Assembly (NCBI RefSeq): GCF_015477835.1
Contig: NZ_JADLQN010000004.1
Coordinates: forward strand, 62,001-126,000
Reading direction: 5' to 3'
Origin: Nocardia higoensis
Lineage (GTDB): Bacteria; Actinomycetota; Actinomycetes; Mycobacteriales; Mycobacteriaceae
Length of the DNA stretch: 64,000 nt
The notes below the pieces were generated by a model that saw only the letters and a program-made list of their open reading frames with translations, did no database searches and had not been told where the DNA came from. Shown in pieces: positions 26,241-34,668 of the stretch (positions are counted from its first letter, which is position 1; each line of letters starts with the position of its first letter). Both the position numbers and the translations under genes were made by a program.

Positions 26241-27208
26241 CAGAAGTAACCCTCTCGCTTGCGGTCTTCCATCGCGGCCTCCGACACCCGGTCGTCGCCG
26301 CGGGTGGCGCCCCGCTCGGTCAGCCGGGACGCGGCGACCTCGGCGAGGATCGCTTCGTTGGTGGCGGCCTCGGACAGGATGGCGCCGGTGGTCGAGCCGT
26401 CGCCGACGGTGCGGTAACGCACCGAACGGGTCTCGAGCGTCTCGCCCTCGCGCGGGCCGCCCCACTCGCCGGGCGTCATCCACATGCCGTCGCGCTGGTA
26501 GACCGGACGCTGATGGGCGTAGTAGATGCTCGCCAGATCGACGTCCTCGCGGGCGATGTAGCGCCAGATGTCGAGCTCGGTCCAGTTGCTCAGCGGGAAC
26601 ACCCGCACGTGTTCGCCGGGGGCGTGGCGGCCGTTGTACAGGTTCCACAGCTCGGGCCGCTGGCGCTTGGGATCCCACTGCCCGAAGGCGTTGCGCAGCG
26701 AAAAGATTCGCTCCTTGGCACGCGAACGCTCCTCGTCGCGGCGGCCGCCGCCGAAGACCGCGTCGAAACGGTTCTCGGCGATGGCGTCCAGCAGCGGCAC
26801 GGTCTGCAGCGGGTTGCGGATGCCGTCGGGGCGTTCGGTGAGACGGCCGTCGGCCAGGTAGTCCTCGACCGAGGCGACATGCAGGCGCAGGCCGTACTTC
26901 GCCACGACCTTGTCGCGGAACTCCAGCACCTCGGGCAGGTTGTGCCCGGTGTCCACGTGCAGCAGCGCGAACGGCAGCGGCGCGGGCCAGAAGGCCTTGA
27001 GGGCCACGTGCAGCAGCACCGTGGAGTCCTTGCCGCCGGAGAACAGGATCACCGGTCGCTCGAACTCGCCGGCCACCTCGCGGAAGACGTGGATGGCCTC
27101 GGATTCGAGCGCGGCGAGAGTGTCGAATTCGCTGATGCCCAGCGAACGTTCGGCGCCGTGCGTGCCCGGGGCCGGGGTGTCGGTCTCGTTGGTGATGGTG
27201 TCGTTCAT
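26240..27208 (-). CDS. cysD: Sulfate adenylyltransferase subunit 2 CysD
   Basis: The 322-residue catalytic subunit makes adenosine 5'-phosphosulfate from ATP and sulfate. The PP-loop motif LFSGGKDST (near residue 52), HVDTGHNLPEV and FGGGRRDEERSRAKERIFS are diagnostic. The C-terminus DRKREGYF is the conserved family end. ATG at 27206–27208 overlaps the cysH stop by four bases; the junction with cysN is TGATG, so cysH-cysD-cysN are translationally coupled. Confidence 0.97.
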   Translation of the reverse strand: MNDTITNETDTPAPGTHGAERSLGISEFDTLAALESEAIHVFREVAGEFERPVILFSGGKDSTVLLHVALKAFWPAPLPFALLHVDTGHNLPEVLEFRDKVVAKYGLRLHVASVEDYLADGRLTERPDGIRNPLQTVPLLDAIAENRFDAVFGGGRRDEERSRAKERIFSLRNAFGQWDPKRQRPELWNLYNGRHAPGEHVRVFPLSNWTELDIWRYIAREDVDLASIYYAHQRPVYQRDGMWMTPGEWGGPREGETLETRSVRYRTVGDGSTTGAILSEAATNEAILAEVAASRLTERGATRGDDRVSEAAMEDRKREGYF

Positions 27209-27924
27209 GACTGATGCAACCCGCATTCGGTCTTGGCGAGGCCGGCCCAGCGGCCGCTTCGCGGATCGGAACCAGGCTCCGGCTTCCGTGTGCACGGAGC
27301 GCAGCCGATGGACGGATAACCCTCCTCCACCAAGGGATTGACGAGGATGCCGTGCTCGGCGATGTAGTTGTCCATGTCCTCGTCGGACCACGGCGCGATC
27401 GGATTGATCTTCACCAGGCCGAAAGCTTCGTCGAAGGAGATGAGCGGGGCGTTGGCGCGGGTCGGCGCCTCCACCCGTCGGATACCGGTCACCCAGGCGT
27501 TGTAGCCCGCCAGCGATTGCTTCAGCGGCACCACCTTGCGCAGCCGGCAGCACTCGTTGGCGTCGCGGGCGAACAGATCCTTGCCCAGCAGCGCGTCCTG
27601 CTCTTCCACGGTGTGCTCGGCGCGAGCGTTGATCACGTTCACCCCGTACACGGCCTCGACCGCATCCCTGGTGCCGATGGTCTCGGCGAAGTGATAGCCC
27701 GTGTCCAGGAACAGCACATCGACCCCGGCACGCACCTGGGCGGCCAGGTGGACCAGCACGCCGTCCTGCATGTTCGAGGCGACGATGTACCCGGCGCCGA
27801 AGGTTTCGTCGGTCCAGCGCAGCAGCTCCGCGGGCGAGGCATCCGGACCGAGTTCGGCGGCACCGCGCTCGGCCAGCGCCCGCAGTTCGTCCTCGGCTCG
27901 CTTCTCGACGACTCTGGTTGTCAC
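27205..27924 (-). CDS. cysH: Adenosine-5'-phosphosulfate reductase CysH, [4Fe-4S] type
   Basis: A 239-residue thioredoxin-dependent reductase that turns APS into sulfite and AMP. The two cysteine pairs that bind a [4Fe-4S] cluster, ECC near residue 120 and CAPC near 205, show it uses APS rather than PAPS, and the catalytic ECGLH motif is at the C-terminus. SNMQDGVLVHL and LDTGYHFAET form the nucleotide site. GTG at 27922–27924 is the start, with a 40-nt gap from nirA. Confidence 0.96.
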   Translation of the reverse strand: MTTRVVEKRAEDELRALAERGAAELGPDASPAELLRWTDETFGAGYIVASNMQDGVLVHLAAQVRAGVDVLFLDTGYHFAETIGTRDAVEAVYGVNVINARAEHTVEEQDALLGKDLFARDANECCRLRKVVPLKQSLAGYNAWVTGIRRVEAPTRANAPLISFDEAFGLVKINPIAPWSDEDMDNYIAEHGILVNPLVEEGYPSIGCAPCTRKPEPGSDPRSGRWAGLAKTECGLHQS

Positions 27925-27964
27925 AGTTGATCTCCCGTCACCATGTGATCCGCCTTCCCGCGCG

Positions 27965-29689
27965 TCAGCGCAGGTCGGCTTCCTCGGCGCGGACGGCCCA
28001 CTGCGCGAAGCGCTCGCCGCCGTCCCGGTTCTTGACGAAATTGCGCACCACGCGCTCGATGTAGTCGCCGAGCTCGGCGCTGGTCACCTTGTGCTGGCGC
28101 AGCTTGCGGCCGAAACCGCTGTCCAGGCCGAGACTGCCGCCCAGGTGCACCTGGAAGCCCTCCACCTGGTTGCCCGCGCCGTCGTCGACCAGCTGACCCT
28201 TGAATCCGATGTCGGCGATCTGCGAACGACCGCACGAGTTCGGGCAGCCGTTGATGTTCACCGTGATCGGCACATCCAGCTCGGCATTGATGTCGGCCAA
28301 CCGCTGTTCGAGTTCCGGCGCCAGCACCTGCGAGCGTTTACGGGTCTCGACGAAGGACAGCTTGCAGAACTCGATGCCGCTGCACGCCAGCAGATTGCGC
28401 CGCCACACCGACGGCCGCGCCTGCAGGCCGAGCGGTTCGAGCTCGTCGATCAGCTGCTCGACTTTGCCGTCGGGGACGTCGAGCACGATCAGCTTCTGGT
28501 AGGGGGTGAAGCGGATGCGATCGGACCCGACGCGCTCCACGGCGTCGGCGACCTTCGTCAGGATGGTGCCCGAGACACGACCGGCGATGGGGGAGAAGCC
28601 GACGGCGTTGAGGCCGTTGCGCAATCGCTGCACACCCACGTGGTCGATCGGCTTGGTGGGCTGCTCCGGCGCGGGGCCGTCGATCAGCTTGCGCCCGAGG
28701 TACTTCTCCTCGAGCACCTCGCGGAACTTCTCCACGCCCCAGTCCTTGACCAGGAACTTCAGGCGGGCCTTGGTGCGCAGGCGGCGGTAGCCGTAGTCGC
28801 GGAACAGCGCCACCACCGCTTCCCACACGTCGGGCACTTCGTCCAGCGGCACCCACGCGCCGAGCCGCTGAGCCAGCATCGGATTGGTGGACAGACCGCC
28901 GCCGACCCACAGGTCCAGGCCGGGGCCGTGCTCGGGATGCACCACGCCGACGAAGGCGACGTCGTTGATCTCGTGGACCACGTCCTGCTGGCCGGAGATG
29001 GCGGTCTTGAACTTGCGGGGCAGATTCGAGTAACGCTTGTCGCCGATGTAGCGGCGCACGATCTCCTCGATCGCGGGGGTGGGATCGACGACCTCGTCGA
29101 GCGATTCGCCCGCCAGCGGGGATCCGAGGATCACGCGCGGGCAGTCGCCGCACGCCTCGGTGGTGTGCAGGCCGACCTCTTCGAGGCGACGCCAGATCTC
29201 CGGCACGTTCTCGATCTCGATCCAGTGGTACTGGACGTTCTCGCGGTCGGACAGGTCGGCGGTGTCACGGCCGAACTCGGTGGAGATCCCGGCGACGGTG
29301 CGCAGTTGCGCCACGTTCAGCGCGCCGCCGTCGCAGCGCACCCGCATCATGAAGTACTTGGCCTCGAGCAGGTCGACGTTCTCGTCGCCGGTGAAGGTGC
29401 CGTCGTAGCCCTGTTCACGCTGGGTGTAGAGACCCCACCAGCGGAACCGACCGCGCAGATCGGCTTTGTCGATGCTGTCGAACCCGTTGCGGGCGTAGAT
29501 GTTCTCGATCCGGGCGCGGACGTTGAGCGGGTTGTCGTCCTTCTTGCTCTGCTCGTTGGGATTGAGCGGTTCGCGGTAGCCGAGCGCCCACTGACCCTCG
29601 GACCGGCGGCGGACCGGCTTACCGGTACGCGCCCGGGCGGGGGTGGGCTGGACGGCCTCGGACTGGACGGCGTCGGTGCTCGACGTCAT
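27965..29689 (-). CDS. nirA: Ferredoxin-dependent sulfite reductase NirA/SirA
   Basis: A 574-residue siroheme/[4Fe-4S] enzyme that reduces sulfite to sulfide with ferredoxin electrons. The cluster ligands are ACSGIEFCK (near residue 430) and NGCPNSCGR (near 475), and the two pseudo-symmetric halves start at HWIEIENV and PYQKLIVLDV. Despite the nitrite-reductase name, placement with cysHDN and the chelatase indicates sulfite. ATG at 29687–29689 has AGGAG 7 nt upstream. It is the first structural gene of the operon, 140 nt after the leader peptide stop. Confidence 0.96.
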   Translation of the reverse strand: MTSSTDAVQSEAVQPTPARARTGKPVRRRSEGQWALGYREPLNPNEQSKKDDNPLNVRARIENIYARNGFDSIDKADLRGRFRWWGLYTQREQGYDGTFTGDENVDLLEAKYFMMRVRCDGGALNVAQLRTVAGISTEFGRDTADLSDRENVQYHWIEIENVPEIWRRLEEVGLHTTEACGDCPRVILGSPLAGESLDEVVDPTPAIEEIVRRYIGDKRYSNLPRKFKTAISGQQDVVHEINDVAFVGVVHPEHGPGLDLWVGGGLSTNPMLAQRLGAWVPLDEVPDVWEAVVALFRDYGYRRLRTKARLKFLVKDWGVEKFREVLEEKYLGRKLIDGPAPEQPTKPIDHVGVQRLRNGLNAVGFSPIAGRVSGTILTKVADAVERVGSDRIRFTPYQKLIVLDVPDGKVEQLIDELEPLGLQARPSVWRRNLLACSGIEFCKLSFVETRKRSQVLAPELEQRLADINAELDVPITVNINGCPNSCGRSQIADIGFKGQLVDDGAGNQVEGFQVHLGGSLGLDSGFGRKLRQHKVTSAELGDYIERVVRNFVKNRDGGERFAQWAVRAEEADLR

Positions 29690-29829
29690 GGGGTCGCTCC
29701 TGCTGGGGTGGGTGGAACATCCGTGTTCAGGGCGCGGGGGACTGACCCACGCCCGCGGTTGTCAGCGGAGGGTTGCGCTCGGACGGATTCGTTCGAGACC
29801 CGGAATGGACGCTTCGCTGATCTACCTGT

Positions 29830-29916
29830 TCAGAGACAAGGCAGACAGCCTGCGCTGCAGACGCGCTTGTAATCGACGTGGCGACGTGCCACAAGTCGTA
29901 CTCCCGATGCGCGCAT
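29830..29916 (-). CDS. Cysteine leader peptide of the RRHVD type, upstream of nirA operon
   Basis: A 28-residue frame from ATG 29914–29916 to TGA 29830–29832 with core ARRHVDYKRVCSAGC and ending LPCL; Cys codons are at positions 20, 24 and 27. Many actinobacteria carry such (R)RHVDL/Y leader peptides ahead of sulfur genes; slow decoding of the clustered Cys codons is thought to report cysteine shortage. The ATG appears to be the first transcribed base. nirA follows after 140 nt that contain a GC-rich stem (around GCGTGGGTCAGTCCCCGCGC) but no U-run. Confidence 0.8.
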   Translation of the reverse strand: MRASGVRLVARRHVDYKRVCSAGCLPCL

Positions 29917-29923
29917 GGGGATC

Positions 29924-29952
29924 ATTCTGCCATGTGAAACGGGCCGTTCGAA
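29924..29952 (-). promoter_or_regulatory. Promoter of the sulfate-reduction operon
   Basis: On the minus strand, TTCGAA (29947–29952) within the palindrome GTTCGAAC (29946–29953) stands 17 nt before CAGAAT (29924–29929), and the leader ATG follows 7 nt later. The same TTCGAACG block occupies the -35 region of the sulfate-import operon at 8530–8537. Confidence 0.55.
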
Positions 29953-29963
29953 CCCCCGGACCA

Positions 29964-29991
29964 GCATTTCCCGGGCAAACGCGGGAAATGC
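29964..29991. promoter_or_regulatory. Perfect 10-bp inverted repeat upstream of nirA promoter
   Basis: GCATTTCCCG-N8-CGGGAAATGC, a 28-nt dyad just upstream of the nirA -35 box and ~90 nt from the divergent MerR-type promoter. The spacing (centre to centre about 18 nt, near two helical turns) suits a dimeric regulator. Its position upstream of the -35 would fit activation of the sulfur operon. Confidence 0.55.
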
Positions 29992-30079
29992 CCTGCATTC
30001 GCCGGTCGATTGTGACGACCGTCATAGATTTGCCTCCACGTCGGGCGGTCGTCCCGCTCGTCCCGCCCGGTCGCAGAGC

Positions 30080-30110
30080 TTGACCTCGACCTTGCTCGAG
30101 GTTGCAGGCT
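30080..30110 (+). promoter_or_regulatory. MerR-family (SoxR-like) promoter/operator
   Basis: TTGACC (30080–30085) and CAGGCT (30105–30110) are separated by 19 bp, the over-long spacer typical of MerR-activated promoters. Between them lies the perfect dyad ACCTCGA-CCTTGC-TCGAGGT (30083–30102). The ATG of the next gene follows 6 nt after the -10, so the transcript is probably leaderless. No merR/soxR gene is in this window. Confidence 0.75.
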
Positions 30111-30116
30111 GGTTCC

Positions 30117-30545
30117 ATGATCACCGAAGCGCATGTCACCGGTCACCTGCCCGCCGATCCGGACGCACAGCTGGCGCGCCTCCGCGAGGTCGTCGCCACC
30201 GTGGAACGCGTACAGCGCGAGGAGGACGTCGACGGGTTCGTCGACCTGTTCCGCGCCGACGCCATCTGGACCACCGGGCACGGCAAGCGGCTGTTCGGCC
30301 GCGACGCGATCGCCGCGTTCACCGCAGGCGTCCTGCCGGGCTCCGCCGCGCACGGCTCGGCCACCTACGAGATCGAGCACGTGCTGTTCCTGCGGCCGGA
30401 CGTCGTGGCGGTGAAGGTGCGACAGCGCTACTTCACGCCGGAGGGTGTCCTCGACAGCGAAGGGACGCCGATGTACGTACTCACCGAGGAGGGCGGGCGC
30501 TGGCTGCTGACCGCGAATCAGAACACTCCTGTCCGCGAGGGATGA
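30117..30545 (+). CDS. SnoaL-like / SgcJ-EcaC-family protein
   Basis: A 142-residue protein of the NTF2-like fold (cystatin-cone), in the SgcJ/EcaC group: an N-terminal helix pair (LARLREVVATVERVQREEDVDGFVDLFRADAIWTT split by turns), then GRDAIAAFTAG and a beta sheet ending WLLTANQNTPV. Family members bind or rearrange small hydrophobic or aromatic molecules; the reaction here is unknown. The MerR-type promoter in front implies induction by redox-active compounds, metals or drugs. It stands alone. Confidence 0.8.
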   Translation: MITEAHVTGHLPADPDAQLARLREVVATVERVQREEDVDGFVDLFRADAIWTTGHGKRLFGRDAIAAFTAGVLPGSAAHGSATYEIEHVLFLRPDVVAVKVRQRYFTPEGVLDSEGTPMYVLTEEGGRWLLTANQNTPVREG

Positions 30546-30646
30546 GCGGGTGACCGGACGGCGACGCGGCGCTGCCGGGGTGAGCCGGTTCACCGGGGCG
30601 TGACCGTGGCATCGGAGCGCCCGTACCGGCCGGGCACACTGGTGAG

Positions 30647-31852
30647 GTGAGTCCCGCCGCAGCCCCGACCCGACCCGACGCCGACGCACTCGCACTGCGC
30701 GATTTCGGTGGCGGGCCGTTCGGCGTCTACATCCATGTCCCGTTCTGCGCGACGCGGTGCGGCTACTGCGATTTCAACACCTACACCGCCGGTGAACTCG
30801 GCACCTCGGCCTCGCCGCAGTCGTGGCTGGAGGCGTTGCGCGGGGAACTGGCCACCGCCGCCGAGTCGTTCGCCGCGCTGCCGAGCCCGACCCCGGCGGT
30901 CGAGACCGTCTTCGTCGGGGGCGGCACGCCCTCGCTGCTCGGCGGCGACGGCCTGGCCGACGTGCTCGACGCGATCCGCGCGAACTTCACCCTCGCCGTC
31001 GGGGCCGAAGTGACCACCGAATCCAACCCGGAGTCCACCTCGCCGGAATTCTTCGAACGCCTCCGTGCGGCCGGCTACACCCGGGTGTCGCTGGGTATGC
31101 AGTCCGCGGCCCGGCACGTGCTGGCCGTGCTCGACCGCGCCCATACGCCCGGCCGCCCGGTCGCCGCCGCGAAAGAGGCCCGCTCCGCCGGTTTCGAGCA
31201 CGTCAACCTCGACCTCATCTACGGCACCCCGGGGGAGACCGACGCCGATCTCGACGCCAGTCTCGACGCAGTGCTGGACGCGGGTGTGGACCATGTGTCG
31301 GCCTACTCGCTCATCGTCGAGGACGGCACCGCCCTGGCCCGCCGGGTCCGGCGCGGTGAACTGCCCGCCCCGGACGACGACGTGCTCGCCGGTCGCTACG
31401 AACGCATCGACCATCGCCTCGGGCAAGCCGGTCTGAGCTGGTACGAGGTGTCGAACTGGGCCGCGGACGAGGACGCCAGGTGCAGGCACAATCTCGGCTA
31501 CTGGGACGGCGGCGATTGGCTCGGCGCGGGCCCGGGAGCGCACAGTCACCTCGGCGGCGTCCGCTGGTGGAACGTCAAACACCCGGCCCGCTACGCCGAA
31601 CGGGTCGCCCGCGGCGGGCTGCCCGCCGCGGGCTGGGAAGCGCTCACCGCCGACGACCGATACCTCGAGCGCGTCATGCTCACCATCCGCCTGCGCACCG
31701 GCCTGCCGCTGGACGAACTGGCCCCCTCGGCCGCGCCCGCGGTCGAGGAGATCCTCACCGACGGCCTGGCCGTCCGGACCGGCGACCACCTCGTCCTCAC
31801 CGATCGCGGCCGCCTGCTCGCCGATGCGCTGGTGCGCCGCCTGGTCGTCTGA
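30647..31852 (+). CDS. hemW: Radical SAM heme chaperone HemW (coproporphyrinogen oxidase-like)
   Basis: A 401-residue radical SAM protein. The cluster motif CATRCGYCDF (near residue 31), the glycine-rich VFVGGGTPSLL and SLGMQSAARHVL are typical. Sequences of this short type are now regarded as HemW, which delivers heme, rather than true HemN. GTG 30647 is chosen: a CACACT -10-like box at 30635–30640 lies 6 nt before it, consistent with a leaderless transcript, and no ribosome binding site competes. Confidence 0.92.
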   Translation: MSPAAAPTRPDADALALRDFGGGPFGVYIHVPFCATRCGYCDFNTYTAGELGTSASPQSWLEALRGELATAAESFAALPSPTPAVETVFVGGGTPSLLGGDGLADVLDAIRANFTLAVGAEVTTESNPESTSPEFFERLRAAGYTRVSLGMQSAARHVLAVLDRAHTPGRPVAAAKEARSAGFEHVNLDLIYGTPGETDADLDASLDAVLDAGVDHVSAYSLIVEDGTALARRVRRGELPAPDDDVLAGRYERIDHRLGQAGLSWYEVSNWAADEDARCRHNLGYWDGGDWLGAGPGAHSHLGGVRWWNVKHPARYAERVARGGLPAAGWEALTADDRYLERVMLTIRLRTGLPLDELAPSAAPAVEEILTDGLAVRTGDHLVLTDRGRLLADALVRRLVV

Positions 31853-31950
31853 ACCGAGGTGGTGGTGCCGAGGACAAGCGGACGGCCGGTTGTCAGGTAT
31901 TGCCACGGCCCCGGTTCGGGGTAGGCTCCGGGCAACCTCGAGGAGTCGCT

Positions 31951-32157
31951 TTGACCGAGTCATTACGTGTCCATCCTGTACACGAGCAGTACGAATTCGC
32001 CGAAATGCGCGCGGCCGAGAAGGTCGAGTTCGCGCGAAAGCGAGCCATAGCGGCCCGCACGGTCGCCGGGCACGCGCAGAACGCCGACGACTGCCTGTCG
32101 CTGCTGTCGATGCTCGGCCTCGACGCCCAAGCGGGCAAGCTGGTCGGTCGAGCCTGA
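31951..32157 (+). CDS. Small conserved-looking hypothetical protein
   Basis: A 68-residue protein starting at TTG 31951 with GAGGAG nine bases upstream. It is charged and helical (EQYEFAEMRAAEKVEFARKR) and ends in LLSMLGLDAQAGKLVGRA; no domain, signal or membrane segment is recognised. It lies between hemW and hrcA. A good ribosome binding site and normal codon use support it. Confidence 0.6.
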   Translation: MTESLRVHPVHEQYEFAEMRAAEKVEFARKRAIAARTVAGHAQNADDCLSLLSMLGLDAQAGKLVGRA

Positions 32158-32211
32158 CCGTCCCGGGATCCGGGTTCACCCACGTCATCGGGCTATTGGT
32201 GCGTGGGCAAC

Positions 32212-32259
32212 TAGACTGGATACTCGGACGTACCGGTCACCAGTGAGTCGGTGGCCGGT
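32212..32259 (+). promoter_or_regulatory. Probable hrcA promoter with downstream inverted repeat
   Basis: TAGACT (32212–32217) is a good -10 element. About 15 nt downstream lies ACCGGTCACC-N8-GGTGGCCGGT (32232–32259; 9 of 10 positions paired), in the untranslated leader of hrcA. A CIRCE element (the known HrcA operator) was looked for and not seen here, so the role of this dyad is open. Confidence 0.45.
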
Positions 32260-32310
32260 GAGTACGCCGGTGGCCTGCGGCGTACAGCAGGAGCGAGGAG
32301 GTGGGGCCCG

Positions 32311-33345
32311 ATGTCGTCGAGCACCGAGGATCGCCGCTTCGAGGTTCTCCGCGCGATCGTGGCGGACTACGTGGCGACCAAGGAGCCGATCGGTTCCAAG
32401 ACGCTGGTCGAGCGGCACAACCTGGGTGTGTCCAGCGCGACCGTGCGCAACGACATGGCGGTACTGGAAGCCGAGGGGTACATCACCCAGCCGCACACCA
32501 GTTCCGGCCGCATCCCCACCGACAAGGGCTACCGCCAGTTCGTCGACCGGATATCCGAGGTCAAGCCGCTGTCCTCCGCCGAGCGCCGTGCCATCGTGCA
32601 GTTCCTGGAATCCGGTGTCGACCTCGACGACGTGCTGCGTCGCGGCGTGCGTCTGCTCGCGCAGCTGACCCGCCAGGTCGCCGTCGTGCAGTACCCGACG
32701 GTGTCGGCCTCGACGGTGCGTCACATCGAGGTCGTCGCCCTCAATCCCGCGCGCCTGCTGCTGGTGGTCATCACCGACACCGGCCGCGTCGACCAGCGCA
32801 TCGTCGATCTCGGCACGCTGATCGACGACGACGATCTCGCCGCGCTGCGCGCACTGCTCGGCGCCGCCATGGACGGCAAGCGCCTGGCGACGGCCTCGGC
32901 CGCGGTCGCCGCGCTGCCGGAGAGCGCGCCGCAGAAACTGCGTGACGTGCTCATCCGGGTGTCGACGGTTCTGGTCGAGACGCTGGTCGAGCACCCGGAG
33001 GAACGTCTCGTGCTCGGCGGCACCGCCAACCTCACCCGCAACGCCGCCGACTTCGGTCTGCCGGGCGCGCTGCGGCAGGTGCTCGAAGCGCTCGAGGAAC
33101 AGGTCGTCGTGCTCAAGCTGCTGGCCGCGGCGCAGCAGCCGGGCACCGTCACGGTGCGCATCGGCGAGGAGACCCAGGTCGAGGAGATGCGCGGCACCTC
33201 GGTGGTCACCACCGGGTACGGCGCCTCGGGCTCGGTGCTCGGCGGCATGGGCGTGCTCGGACCCACCCGGATGGACTACCCGGGCACGATCGCCTCGGTG
33301 GCGACCGTGGCCAGGTACATCGGCGAGGTGCTGGCCGAGCGCTGA
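32311..33345 (+). CDS. hrcA: Heat-inducible transcription repressor HrcA
   Basis: A 344-residue repressor of groE/dnaK-class genes. It has the N-terminal winged helix (EDRRFEVLRAIVADYV, GSKTLVERHNLGVSSATVRN, GYITQPHTSSGRIPTDKGYR) and the C-terminal dimer/GAF-like part ending in GPTRMDYPGTIASVATVARY. ATG 32311 is used, with GGAGG ~12 nt upstream; an in-frame start at 32251 would precede the family's N-terminus. dnaJ follows, an arrangement shared by actinobacteria. Confidence 0.96.
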   Translation: MSSSTEDRRFEVLRAIVADYVATKEPIGSKTLVERHNLGVSSATVRNDMAVLEAEGYITQPHTSSGRIPTDKGYRQFVDRISEVKPLSSAERRAIVQFLESGVDLDDVLRRGVRLLAQLTRQVAVVQYPTVSASTVRHIEVVALNPARLLLVVITDTGRVDQRIVDLGTLIDDDDLAALRALLGAAMDGKRLATASAAVAALPESAPQKLRDVLIRVSTVLVETLVEHPEERLVLGGTANLTRNAADFGLPGALRQVLEALEEQVVVLKLLAAAQQPGTVTVRIGEETQVEEMRGTSVVTTGYGASGSVLGGMGVLGPTRMDYPGTIASVATVARYIGEVLAER

Positions 33346-33363
33346 GCCGCCGAGCGCTGAGCC
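33334..33363. repeat. Perfect 15-nt tandem duplication across the hrcA stop codon
   Basis: GCCGAGCGCTGAGCC is repeated exactly (33334–33348 and 33349–33363), giving a second in-frame TGA fifteen bases after the first, with a decayed third unit (GCCCAGCGCG) beyond. It has no effect on the HrcA product and looks like slippage. Confidence 0.85.
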
Positions 33364-33509
33364 GCCCAGCGCGAGAGAGGTCACGGTACGTCGCTGCTAC
33401 GCTCGATCTCCGGCCGGATAAAGTTGAGTGCATCCGACTGATGCTGTTCCTGCGTTCGGTGGGGGCGGCGCGAGTGCGAGTACAGCGACCCAAGGACTAG
33501 AGAACTCAC

Positions 33510-34664
33510 GTGGCACGGGACTACTACGGACTACTCGGCGTCGGGCGCAATGCGACCGACCAGGAGATCAAGCGCGCGTACCGGAAGCTGGCGCGTGAAC
33601 TCCACCCGGACGTCAATCCGGACGAGGCGGCGCAGGCCAAGTTCAAGGACGTGTCGACCGCCTACGAGGTGCTCTCCGATCCGGAGAAGCGCCGCATCGT
33701 CGACATGGGCGGCGACCCGCTGGAATCCAGCGGCGCGGGCGGGTTCTCCGGCGCCGGCTTCGGCGGCCTCGGCGATGTGTTCGAGGCGTTCTTCGGCGGC
33801 ATGAGCGGTGCGGGCGGCGGCGGTCAGCGCAAGCCGCGCGGTCGCGTGCAGGCGGGCGCGGACTCGCTGCTGCGGACCAGGTTGAGCCTGGCCGAATGCG
33901 CCGTCGGGGTCACCAAGCACCTCACCGTCGACACCGCCGTGCTCTGCGACCTGTGCCACGGGTCGGGCACCAACGGCGACTCCCAGCCGGTCCGCTGCGA
34001 GACGTGTGGCGGCGCGGGCGAGGTTCAGTCGGTGCAACGCTCGTTCCTCGGTCAGGTGCTCACCTCCCGGCCCTGCCCGACCTGCCGCGGCGCGGGCGAG
34101 ACCATCCCCGACCCCTGCGGTAAGTGCGGCGGCGACGGGCGGGTGCGCGCGCGTCGCGAGATCGCCGCGCCGATCCCCGCTGGTGTCGCCAACGGCATGC
34201 GGGTGCGGCTGGCCGCCCAGGGCGAGGTCGGCCCGGGCGGCGGCTCCCCCGGAGACCTGTACGTGGAGATCGTCGAACAGCCGCACGACGTGTTCGTCCG
34301 CGACGGCGACGACCTGCACTGCACCGTGCGCGTCCCGATGGTCGACGCGGCGCTGGGCACCACCGTCGTCATCGACACCATCCTCGACGGCCCCACCGAA
34401 CTGACCATCGCGCCGGGCACCCAGCCGGGCGAGGTGGCGGTGCTGCGCGGTCACGGCATGCCCAAGCTGCGTTCGGGCGTGCGCGGCGACCTGCTCGCGC
34501 ATCTGGACATCGTCATCCCGACCAAGCTCGACAGCAAGCAGACCGATCTGCTGCGCAAGTACAAGTCGATGCGCGACCGCGACCGCGCCGAGGTGATGTC
34601 GGCCCAATCCGAGCACAACAGCGGCCTGTTCGCCCGGCTGCGGGCCTCGTTCAGCGGACGCTGA
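33510..34664 (+). CDS. dnaJ: Chaperone protein DnaJ (type I)
   Basis: A 384-residue co-chaperone for DnaK. Domains in order: J domain (residues 1–~65, HPD in ELHPDVN), Gly-rich linker, four CxxCxGxG zinc-binding repeats (CDLCHGSG, CETCGGAG, CPTCRGAG, CGKCGGDG; residues ~148–215), and the C-terminal peptide-binding domain. The start codon at 33510 is GTG, 14 nt after AGGACTAGAG. A -10-like TAAAGT lies at 33419–33424. This is the hrcA-linked copy (DnaJ2 in mycobacteria). Confidence 0.96.
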   Translation: MARDYYGLLGVGRNATDQEIKRAYRKLARELHPDVNPDEAAQAKFKDVSTAYEVLSDPEKRRIVDMGGDPLESSGAGGFSGAGFGGLGDVFEAFFGGMSGAGGGGQRKPRGRVQAGADSLLRTRLSLAECAVGVTKHLTVDTAVLCDLCHGSGTNGDSQPVRCETCGGAGEVQSVQRSFLGQVLTSRPCPTCRGAGETIPDPCGKCGGDGRVRARREIAAPIPAGVANGMRVRLAAQGEVGPGGGSPGDLYVEIVEQPHDVFVRDGDDLHCTVRVPMVDAALGTTVVIDTILDGPTELTIAPGTQPGEVAVLRGHGMPKLRSGVRGDLLAHLDIVIPTKLDSKQTDLLRKYKSMRDRDRAEVMSAQSEHNSGLFARLRASFSGR

Positions 34665-34668
34665 TCCG

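Noticed and set aside
27701..29872. 723-codon open frame on the plus strand opposite cysH/nirA
   Set aside because: Shadow of strongly supported nirA and cysH; no ribosome site and no recognisable domain.
32158..32310. CIRCE element expected near hrcA
   Set aside because: No TTAGCACTC-N9-GAGTGCTAA-like sequence is present; only an unrelated GC-rich dyad.
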